In this document: in pieces, positions 24,761 to 32,039 of the stretch
Position numbering within the stretch: position 1 is the first letter of the stretch
Layout of the letters: each line of letters opens with the position of its first letter
Notes under the pieces: generated by a model
The model's input: the letters and a program-made list of their open reading frames with translations, nothing else
Databases searched by the model: none
What the model was told of the DNA's origin: nothing
Assembly (NCBI RefSeq): GCF_001748245.1
Contig: NZ_BDFO01000001.1
Span: 4,479,471 to 4,543,470 of the forward strand
Reading direction: 5' to 3'
Source of the DNA: Oligoflexus tunisiensis
GTDB lineage: Bacteria; Bdellovibrionota_B; Oligoflexia; Oligoflexales; Oligoflexaceae
Length of the DNA stretch: 64,000 nucleotides
Program-made: the position numbers and the translations under genes

Positions 24761-26118
24761 TTGTCTATGTGGATGATGAAGCCAACAATCTCACCGTCTT
24801 TGAGGCGATTTGTGAGCCGGGTTGGTCCGTCCACTGTTTTGACAATCCGCTGACAGCCCTGTCGCGCCTGAAGGAACTCGATCCCTGGGTGATCATCACA
24901 GATCAAAGAATGCCGGGCATGAAGGGCGTGGAATTTCTGAGCCTCGCTGCTCAGCTGGTGCCTCTGGCCGTTCGCATGATCGTCACCGGCTATTCAGATG
25001 AGGATCTGGTGATCAGTTCGGTCACGCGCGCCCAGGTTTTCGATTACATCAAAAAACCCTGGGAACCGGAGCATCTGGAACAATCCCTGGAACGGGCCAT
25101 CGCCTACTATCGCGTCAACCGCCAGAAAGAGGAAGTCCTCGCCGACCTTGCGGGCAAGCGTGAGGAACTGGAACGGCAGGCGCGCGATCTGGAAAAGGCA
25201 CGGCTCGAATTGGAGCTGGCCCGTCATCGCGAATCGGAAATGCGCCGGGAGCTGGAATGCTGGGTGCCGCCCTTCGTGCTCTGGGCTCTGAAAAATCCAC
25301 AACTGAAATTCCCCATCCAACGCGATATCGTTGGCATTACCTTCGATATTATCGGATCCAGCCGCATCCACGGCATGAGCATCGACGGAAAGCCCTTGCG
25401 GGCGGCTGTGATTCAGCTGTTCTCGGAATCCATCCTGCGGCACGGCGGTTTCCGGGAATCGCATTCCGGCGACTCGGCTTATGCCCATTTTGGTTTGATG
25501 GATGGCATCCACGGTTATGGGGAAGCCGCGCTGGCCGCAGCCCGTGAATTCCGGGTGGCACTGCGCGGTCTCAACAAGGTCTATCAAACCGATCTGGAAT
25601 GCGGCATTGCCCTGCACGCTGCTCATGATGCTGTGGTGGACATTCACACGGTGCATCTGAAGACACCGGCCGGCGCGGTCACACAAAAATCCTTTGATAC
25701 GACCTCCAACGAGATCGACCTTCTGCATCGCATTGAAAAGCTGGTGCATCGTCTGCCCGGTTCCAACATCATCATGACCGAAAGCTTTATCGAGCATCTG
25801 AGCACAAGGCCCGAGGAATTGATCTATCTGGGTTCGCGTCAGTTCACGGGCCAGGACCGGCCGGTGAAGCTTTACCTGATTCGCAGCGATATGCTGTCGG
25901 CCGAGGATCTGCGGAATTTCATTCGCGAGGAATTTCCCCTCGAACCCTTGGCTCTGCCCGAGCAGCCGCGCACAGCCGAGCGTTCTCTGACCTTGAATCA
26001 AAGAGTCAGAGCCCAATACCATCCCTGGAATGGCCCTTTGCTGCTCAAACCCGCGCGAACCAGCCGGACGATTTCCCTGCCTCTGCGCCCCCTCGTGCGC
26101 CAGCTCAAGGCCTCCTGA
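24748..26118 (+). CDS. Receiver domain fused to class III nucleotidyl cyclase domain
   Basis: A 456-residue cytoplasmic protein. The receiver (1-120) has the acidic pair in YVDDEAN, phospho-acceptor Asp52 (ITDQRMPGM), Thr in MIVTGY and Lys in IKKPWE. A charged coiled coil runs from about 115 to 170. The cyclase homology domain (about 190-370) keeps both metal aspartates, Asp200 (TFDIIGSS) and Asp242 (SGDSAYAHFG), a purine-position Asp317, and transition-state Arg328 (LLHRIEK). The usual Asn is replaced by Asp324. Catalysis is therefore plausible but could be weak. The 80-residue tail is basic and unrecognised. The design implies that phosphorylation by the upstream kinase changes cAMP or a related signal. 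It overlaps the kinase gene by 13 bases. Confidence 0.85.
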   Translation: MQPVIVYVDDEANNLTVFEAICEPGWSVHCFDNPLTALSRLKELDPWVIITDQRMPGMKGVEFLSLAAQLVPLAVRMIVTGYSDEDLVISSVTRAQVFDYIKKPWEPEHLEQSLERAIAYYRVNRQKEEVLADLAGKREELERQARDLEKARLELELARHRESEMRRELECWVPPFVLWALKNPQLKFPIQRDIVGITFDIIGSSRIHGMSIDGKPLRAAVIQLFSESILRHGGFRESHSGDSAYAHFGLMDGIHGYGEAALAAAREFRVALRGLNKVYQTDLECGIALHAAHDAVVDIHTVHLKTPAGAVTQKSFDTTSNEIDLLHRIEKLVHRLPGSNIIMTESFIEHLSTRPEELIYLGSRQFTGQDRPVKLYLIRSDMLSAEDLRNFIREEFPLEPLALPEQPRTAERSLTLNQRVRAQYHPWNGPLLLKPARTSRTISLPLRPLVRQLKAS

Positions 26119-26290
26119 ATCGCCGGTCTCGCCTGTCATTCTGACTTCATCAACGAAACGTACCCTGCGGTGGTCTTTCTCCCACAACGCTGTATGCTTT
26201 TGCCCGGGAAAAGCCCGGAATCACGGAAAGCGCTTCCCTTCCCCCGCCCTTCCCCATGCTAGGATGAGCCCAGTTTAACCTGAGGCTCCC

Positions 26291-27799
26291 ATGGAACAAT
26301 CGCTGTTTAACGAGATACTGAAAGCCCGCGTCTATGATGTTGCGCGACATACCGCCTTGGACTTCGCCCCCCAGCTCTCCACGCTCTGGGGCAACTCCAT
26401 TTACATCAAACGCGAAGATTTGCAGCCGATTTTTTCCTTCAAAATTCGCGGCGCTTATAACCGCATGGCCGCCATTCCCAAGGATGCACGCGAGCGCGGT
26501 GTGATCTGCGCTTCGGCCGGCAATCACGGTCAGGGTGTGGCCCTGGCTGCACGTCGGCTCGGAATACCGGCCTGGGTGGTGATGCCGACCACGACGCCGG
26601 ATATCAAGATTAAATCCGTGGCGCGCCTGGGAGCCGAAATTGTGCTGGCCGGGGATCACTATTCACAGGCCTATGATTACTGTTTGAAACTGATGGAACG
26701 CCTCGGGGCGCACATGATTCATCCCTTTGATGACCCCCTGGTCATCGCGGGTCAGGGCACGGTGGGCAAGGAAATTCTGGAGGACTGTCCCGAGGTCGAT
26801 TATGTTTTCGTGCCCGTCGGCGGCGGCGGTCTGCTGGCCGGCCTTGCCGTTTACATCAAGACCTTGAATCCCGCCGTGAAAATTTACGGCGTCGAACCCT
26901 GCGACAGTGATGCGATGACCCGCTCGGTGGATCAGAACCAGCAGGTGGTGCTGGATCAGGTCGGTGTCTTTGCCGATGGCGTCGCCGTTCGGCAGGTGGG
27001 GCAGCACACCCTGGCCATCGCGCAAACGCTTGTGGATGGTTTTATCCGGGTCTCGACCGATGAAATCTGTTCGGCCATTGAGGATATTTACAGTGAAACG
27101 CGCACCATCGTCGAGCCAGCCGGCGCCTTGTCCTGGGCCGGCGCCCGATCCTTTCTCAAACAGAATCCGGTGAAGGATCACCATATCGTGACGATCAACT
27201 CCGGAGCCAACATGAACTTCCAACGCCTGCAGTTCGTGGCGGAACGTGCCATGACTGGCGCGGGCCGGGAATGCCTGCTCGCCATTCGCCTTGTGGAGCG
27301 ACCGGGAGCCCTCAAGGAATTTTGCACGCAGATCCTGGCCGGCAAGGCGATCACGGAATTCAACTACCGGACCAACGGCACAGCGGAAGCCTATATTTTC
27401 CTTGGGCTCGCGGTGCAGGGCCTCGCGGATCAGGAGCGCCTCCTGGCCCGTCTGCGGGAGCAGGCCTATCGCGTGGAGGATCTCACTGAAAATGAACTGG
27501 CCAAGGAACATGTCCGGCACATGGTGGGAGGCCGAGCACCTCAGGCTTTGGAAGAGGAACTTTATAGTTTTGTCTTTCCGGAAAGACCACGGGCGCTGGC
27601 GGATTTTCTCGCCGTAATCAGCGATCGCTGGAATATCTCACTTTTCCACTATCGATCCCACGGCGCGGATTATGGCCGTGTGCTGATTGCCTTTGAAGTT
27701 CGCCGGGATGAGCGCGCGGAATTTGAAAGCCATCTGCAGCGGATCAGTTATCCCTTCAAGCGGGAGACGGATAACCCGGCCTATCGGCTTTTGCTCTGA
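26291..27799 (+). CDS. ilvA: Threonine ammonia-lyase (biosynthetic)
   Basis: A 502-residue PLP enzyme that deaminates threonine to 2-oxobutanoate, the first step to isoleucine. The PLP lysine is Lys51 in SFKIRGAYNRM. SAGNHGQGVALAA and the phosphate loop PVGGGGLLAG are family signatures. The C-terminal 170 residues hold two ACT-like regulatory units (ECLLAIRLVERPGALKEF; ELYSFVFPERPRALADF), as in the long biosynthetic form, so isoleucine feedback is expected. GAGG precedes the ATG at 26291. The last 19 bases overlap the convergent binding-protein gene. No other ilv gene is in the window. Confidence 0.95.
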   Translation: MEQSLFNEILKARVYDVARHTALDFAPQLSTLWGNSIYIKREDLQPIFSFKIRGAYNRMAAIPKDARERGVICASAGNHGQGVALAARRLGIPAWVVMPTTTPDIKIKSVARLGAEIVLAGDHYSQAYDYCLKLMERLGAHMIHPFDDPLVIAGQGTVGKEILEDCPEVDYVFVPVGGGGLLAGLAVYIKTLNPAVKIYGVEPCDSDAMTRSVDQNQQVVLDQVGVFADGVAVRQVGQHTLAIAQTLVDGFIRVSTDEICSAIEDIYSETRTIVEPAGALSWAGARSFLKQNPVKDHHIVTINSGANMNFQRLQFVAERAMTGAGRECLLAIRLVERPGALKEFCTQILAGKAITEFNYRTNGTAEAYIFLGLAVQGLADQERLLARLREQAYRVEDLTENELAKEHVRHMVGGRAPQALEEELYSFVFPERPRALADFLAVISDRWNISLFHYRSHGADYGRVLIAFEVRRDERAEFESHLQRISYPFKRETDNPAYRLLL

Positions 27800-28566
27800 G
27801 CAGGGAGCGTCGGTGTGGGATCCGGGCTGGCCGCTTGCGGTATTGGCTCCTGCCTTAGGCGGTCAAAGGTTCCATCGCGTTTCATCTTTTGCAAGGCACT
27901 TCGCCATTTCAGGACCTCCCCTTCGGGGACGCCTTTGGAGGCTGCGAGATAAAGCGGCCAGAGTTCCAGTTGAACGCCGGCATGCAAATCCTTCAAATCA
28001 TAACCGGCACGAACATAGGCAGTTTCGGCAACGCTCCGGGCTGTCAGCCACCCGTCCACGCGGTTGGCATTCAGAAGACGCGCACAGGAATGGGCGTTCG
28101 TGACAGGTTCCATCCGGGTTACACCATGTTTCTTTGCGAGTTCCTCGGCGGCCGATCCGCGCAAGAGGCAGATTCGCAGCGACTTGATCCGCTCCTTATC
28201 CTGCACAGCGGCCATATGGTTCTGCAGGCTGTAGATCACAAACTGGTCGATCAGAAGGGGTTCAATCCATTGATAGATGTGTTCACGCTCGGGTGTGCGC
28301 GCGACGGGAATAAAAAAAATGGGAAGGTCTTTCCTGGTTCCGATCAGGACGCGTTTCCACGGGACAACTTCCACCTTGGTCTTATAGCCCATGCGTTCGA
28401 CCAAAGCTTGAAAGATGCGATAGAGACTCCCAAGCGCCTCCTGCTTCTCATCCAGATAGGAATAAGGGGGGATTTCACCCGCCCAAAAATGATAGGGATG
28501 GGTTTGCGCCTGACTCGCGCGCGCCAGGAAAAAAAACAAACTGAATGTCCAGGCTGGACGCATCAT
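27781..28566 (-). CDS. Periplasmic solute-binding-like protein (SBP_bac_3 type)
   Basis: A 261-residue exported protein. The signal peptide (FSLFFFLARASQAQ) is followed by a mature part with the outline of family 3 amino-acid-binding proteins: AGEIPPYSYLDEKQE, ALGSLYRIFQALVERMGY, VEVVPWKRVL and LAASKGVPEGEVLKW. No ABC permease or ATPase gene is adjacent. Stand-alone proteins of this kind in such genomes often act as ligand receptors or are of unknown function. The C-terminal Pro/Ser/Thr tail is low complexity. I chose ATG at 28566; two Met codons sit in a row and the longer frame to 28608 lacks a ribosome site. It overlaps ilvA tail to tail by 19 bases. Confidence 0.7.
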   Translation of the reverse strand: MMRPAWTFSLFFFLARASQAQTHPYHFWAGEIPPYSYLDEKQEALGSLYRIFQALVERMGYKTKVEVVPWKRVLIGTRKDLPIFFIPVARTPEREHIYQWIEPLLIDQFVIYSLQNHMAAVQDKERIKSLRICLLRGSAAEELAKKHGVTRMEPVTNAHSCARLLNANRVDGWLTARSVAETAYVRAGYDLKDLHAGVQLELWPLYLAASKGVPEGEVLKWRSALQKMKRDGTFDRLRQEPIPQAASPDPTPTLPAQSKSR

Positions 28567-28860
28567 TCCTTCAGCAACCCCTTGAACTGTGACCGCGGTG
28601 CTCGTCATTCACGAATGCTGGTGACAACAAACGCTGCTCCAGCTTGCGTGAGCCGTTAACAGGAATTCGGAACATTCTCTACATAAGTACCTGATTCGAC
28701 GCCAATATGCAATGCAAAGGCGTCAGGCGATTTGCGCCGGTCATCCGCCGTGGCCGCATCCCTCTCCCGCCGGGGCTGTCAGTTTTTTTACTGGACAGAA
28801 GCCTGCAAAAAGCTTTATGGGTAAAAGATATAACACTCTCATGACCGATAAGGACCTCGC

Positions 28861-29709
28861 GTGGAACACGTTCTTACCGCGTTGGCTCAAAGCCTGAGCC
28901 GGCTGCCGGATCGTATTTTAGTCAGTCTGGCCCAAATCATCACCTTTGTGTCTTTCGATCTGTTGCGGATCCGCCGCTCTCTTATGCTTCGCAATATCGG
29001 CATCGCCTTTGGAAACAGCAAGTCGGCCGCTGAGATGGAACACATCGCCCGTCAGTCGGTGCTGAACTTTGTTCTCTCCATCTTCGAAACCATGATCTCG
29101 ATTCGCAAACCCATAGCCGATCGCATCGAGGTGCGCGGTGGGGAACACCTGCGGGCGGCATTGGCCGAGGGTCGTGGCGTCTATATCCTTTGCTTTCACC
29201 TGGGCAACTGGGAGGCGATGGGCGCCAAGGTTACCCGGGCTTTCAAACCGGCCTATGTCGTGGTGAAGAAGGTCGGCGGCCAGGGCACCAACCGCTTTGT
29301 CGAACGTCTGCGCTTTAAAAACGGTTTTTATTGGATCCGGCGTGATAAAAAAGGCGACGGCATGCGCGGCATCCGCGAGGTGCTGGACCGCGGGGAAATC
29401 GTCGGTTTTGTGATCGACCAGGCCCGTCCCGGTGAACCACGTCTCCCCTTTTTCGGAACACCCGCGAAGACCAATACCAGCTTTGCCGCCATCTGGAGCC
29501 GCCGCCCTGCCCCCGTCGTTCCGGGCTATATGCATCGGACAGCCTTTGGCGAGCATCTGATGGAATTCGAACCGGCGCTTGACCTCGTCAGCTCCGAGAA
29601 CCGCAGCGAGGATATTCTGAAGCATTCCCTGCTGTTCAATCAGGTCGTGGAACACGCGGTGCGCAAATACCCTGAGCACTACTTCTGGCTGCACAACCGC
29701 TGGAAATAA
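28861..29709 (+). CDS. Lipid A biosynthesis lauroyl/myristoyl acyltransferase (LpxL/HtrB family)
   Basis: A 282-residue inner-membrane acyltransferase. It has the H-x4-E catalytic motif HLGNWE (His113, Glu118) and the blocks VVVKKVGGQGTNRFVE, RRDKKGDGMRGIREVL, FVIDQARPGEPRLPFFG and HYFWLHNRWK, all typical of LpxL/LpxM. These enzymes add secondary acyl chains from acyl-ACP to lipid A on the cytoplasmic face of the inner membrane. The start is GTG at 28861 with AAGGA in front. A hairpin between it and the next gene overlaps the ribosome site of that gene. Confidence 0.93.
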   Translation: MEHVLTALAQSLSRLPDRILVSLAQIITFVSFDLLRIRRSLMLRNIGIAFGNSKSAAEMEHIARQSVLNFVLSIFETMISIRKPIADRIEVRGGEHLRAALAEGRGVYILCFHLGNWEAMGAKVTRAFKPAYVVVKKVGGQGTNRFVERLRFKNGFYWIRRDKKGDGMRGIREVLDRGEIVGFVIDQARPGEPRLPFFGTPAKTNTSFAAIWSRRPAPVVPGYMHRTAFGEHLMEFEPALDLVSSENRSEDILKHSLLFNQVVEHAVRKYPEHYFWLHNRWK

Positions 29710-29711
29710 AG

Positions 29712-29755
29712 CCTTTCCTATGCTAGCAGTATCAGCTGGTTTTTGACAGGAAAGG
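29712..29755 (+). promoter_or_regulatory. Inverted repeat covering the ribosome site of the S9 peptidase gene
   Basis: CCTTTCCT at 29712-29719 is perfectly complementary to AGGAAAGG at 29748-29755. The right arm is the ribosome binding site of the peptidase gene (ATG at 29765), so the folded RNA would hide it. The loop is 28 bases. Whether it folds in the cell is an inference. Confidence 0.4.
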
Positions 29756-29764
29756 TCAAACGCG

Positions 29765-31858
29765 ATGTTGTTTACTATCACTCTTCTTTTGGCGTCCGTC
29801 GGGCTCACATCCACCATAGGTCTGGCCATGCCTCCTCCGAAACCGGCCCGTGTCGAGACAAAACTCGAAAAGCACGGCGACGTCCGGATCGACCCTTACA
29901 TGTGGCTTCATGATCGGAAAAGCCCCAAGGTGCTGAAGCATCTCAAGGACGAGAACGCCTACACCGGCTTCGTGATGAAGGATACGGTCAAGCTTCAGAC
30001 CAAACTTTACGAGGAAATCAAAGGCCGGATTGAAAAGAATGACCAGTCCGCGCCCTATTCCTATCAAGGTTATTCCTACTACACACGCACCGAGGGTGAC
30101 GGGGAATATCCCATCTACTGTCGCCGCAAAGGCAGCATGGAAGGCCCGGAGGAAATTCTGGTCGACGGCAACGTCAGGGCCCGCGGCCACAAGTACTTTG
30201 CGATGACCGCGCCTTCGTTGAGCCCCGACGAGCGTTACATGGCATATGCCGTGGATACCCAGGGCCGTCGGCTGTATACGATCGAGGTCTACGATCGCAA
30301 GACCGGCAAACGCGTGATGTCCATTGAAAAAACCAAAGGCAATTTCGAATGGGCCGCGGACAATCGGACCCTCGTGTATGCACGGCAGGATCCTGTCACG
30401 CTGCGGTCCTATCAGATTCTGCGTCGCACGATCGGCGAGCGGAAAAGCGCGCTGATCCATGAGGAAAAGGACAATACCTTTGAGCTGGCCATCAGCAAGA
30501 GCCTGAGCGAGCGTCTGCTTTTCATCAGCGCGACCAGCACCACCACGTCGGAAATTCGTTTCCTGCCGAGCGACAATGTGAAAACTCCGCCAACGCTGAT
30601 TCAAGCGCGCATCCGTGGGCTGGAATACATGGTGGAGGACGGTGGCGATCGCCTTTTCATTCTCACCAATCACAACGCCAAAAACTTTCAAGTGATGGAA
30701 ACCACGCTCGACAAGCCAGGCATTCAGCACTGGATCACGCTGGTGCCGCACAATCCGAACATTCTCATCGAGAATGCGGAAGTCTTTGAGAGCCATATCG
30801 TGATGCATCTGCGGGAGAATGGTCTGACCCGCCTCCGCGTTATGAGTCGCAAGGATGGATCACTGCGCGACATTCCCTTCCAGGAATCCGCCTATGTGGT
30901 GTCGCCTTATGTCAACGCCGAATATGATACCCAGGACTTTCTCTACAGCTATCAATCCCTGACCCGGCCCAACACCGTCTACTCCTGGGATTTCACCACC
31001 CACAAGAGCCGTGAGATCAAGCAGACCAAAGTCAACAACTACGACCCCAATCTTTATGCCAGCGAACGGGTCATGGTGAAGGTCCGTGACGGAACCCTGG
31101 TTCCGATGTCGCTCGTGTACAAAAAAGGTCTGCAAAAGTCCGGGAAAAACCCGGTTCTGATCTATGGCTACGGCTCCTATGGAATTTCCATGGAACCGAC
31201 CTTCCGTGCGTCACGGGCCAGCCTTCTGGATCGCGGCTTTGTCTTTGCGATCGCCCACATCCGCGGCGGTTCGGAAATGGGTCGCGCCTGGTATGAAGCG
31301 GGCAAGCTTTTGAACAAGATGAACACCTTTCATGACTTTATCGACTGCAGCCAGTGGCTGATCGATCAAGGCTTCACCTCATCCCAGCACCTGTACGCCA
31401 TGGGCGGCAGCGCCGGTGGCCTCCTGATCGGGGCCGTGATCAACCAGCGCCCTGACCTCTATAAGGGTGTGATCGCCGCTGTTCCCTTTGTTGATGTCGT
31501 GAGTTCCATGCTGGATGAAAGCATCCCCTTGACCACGGGCGAATACGATGAGTGGGGTGATCCGCGAAAGAAGGAATACTATGACTACATGAAGTCCTAT
31601 TCCCCTTACGACAACGTCAAAGACCACAAATATCCGCATATGCTGGTGACCACCGGCCTCCATGATTCCCAGGTCCAATACTGGGAACCGGCGAAATGGG
31701 TGGCGAAGCTGAGGGATCACAACAAGGCGCCGACCTCCATACTTCTCCGTACGAATCTCACGGCGGGGCATGGTGGAGCATCGGGACGCTTTGCGGTGAT
31801 CAAGGAAGTGGCGGAGGAATATGCCTTCCTGCTTAAGCTCGAAGGTATAGGTCAGTAA
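29765..31858 (+). CDS. Prolyl oligopeptidase family S9A peptidase, oligopeptidase B-like
   Basis: A 697-residue serine peptidase with a signal peptide (TITLLLASVGLTSTIGLA). A seven-bladed propeller region (about 80-420) precedes the alpha/beta-hydrolase domain. The catalytic triad is Ser549 in MGGSAGG, Asp634 in GLHDSQV and His669 in AGHGGASGR. RGGSEMGRAWYEAGK is a hallmark of oligopeptidase B. The family cleaves short peptides, often after Arg or Lys. The signal peptide puts it in the periplasm or outside, unlike cytoplasmic PtrB of enterics. The stop codon lies within the first unit of a tandem repeat. Confidence 0.93.
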   Translation: MLFTITLLLASVGLTSTIGLAMPPPKPARVETKLEKHGDVRIDPYMWLHDRKSPKVLKHLKDENAYTGFVMKDTVKLQTKLYEEIKGRIEKNDQSAPYSYQGYSYYTRTEGDGEYPIYCRRKGSMEGPEEILVDGNVRARGHKYFAMTAPSLSPDERYMAYAVDTQGRRLYTIEVYDRKTGKRVMSIEKTKGNFEWAADNRTLVYARQDPVTLRSYQILRRTIGERKSALIHEEKDNTFELAISKSLSERLLFISATSTTTSEIRFLPSDNVKTPPTLIQARIRGLEYMVEDGGDRLFILTNHNAKNFQVMETTLDKPGIQHWITLVPHNPNILIENAEVFESHIVMHLRENGLTRLRVMSRKDGSLRDIPFQESAYVVSPYVNAEYDTQDFLYSYQSLTRPNTVYSWDFTTHKSREIKQTKVNNYDPNLYASERVMVKVRDGTLVPMSLVYKKGLQKSGKNPVLIYGYGSYGISMEPTFRASRASLLDRGFVFAIAHIRGGSEMGRAWYEAGKLLNKMNTFHDFIDCSQWLIDQGFTSSQHLYAMGGSAGGLLIGAVINQRPDLYKGVIAAVPFVDVVSSMLDESIPLTTGEYDEWGDPRKKEYYDYMKSYSPYDNVKDHKYPHMLVTTGLHDSQVQYWEPAKWVAKLRDHNKAPTSILLRTNLTAGHGGASGRFAVIKEVAEEYAFLLKLEGIGQ

Positions 31859-31942
31859 GCGAGAAGGCGCCAGCTCGAAAGCATAGGTCAGTAGCGCGAG
31901 CGGCGCCAGCCCTAAGGTATAGGTCAGCAGCGTGCTGGCGCC
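31836..31942. repeat. Three-unit tandem repeat duplicating a gene end, 35-36 base period
   Basis: Units lie at 31836-31871, 31872-31907 and 31908-31942. Unit one contains the last seven sense codons and the stop of the S9 peptidase gene. Unit two still reads as a near copy of that peptide end with its own stop (TAG). Unit three has diverged and lost the stop, and its end forms the terminator. The array looks like a local duplication of a gene's 3' end. Confidence 0.85.
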
Positions 31943-31946
31943 TTTT
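31902..31946 (+). terminator. Terminator built from repeat boundary
   Basis: GGCGCCAGC at 31902-31910 pairs perfectly with GCTGGCGCC at 31934-31942, followed by four T. The loop of 23 bases is long, so strength is uncertain. It would end transcription of the S9 peptidase gene. Confidence 0.55.
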
Positions 31947-32039
31947 CCTTCAATGTAAGAAATCCCACGCCTTTCCCTTCAATTTTCCCGTTGAAACTGC
32001 CGATAAATTTTCCGTATTTTTGCGGAATTTTGAGGCGGT

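Noticed and set aside
28712..28897. Short plus-strand gene ahead of the acyltransferase
   Set aside because: No ribosome site, no recognisable domain, and its end overlaps the acyltransferase start in another frame.
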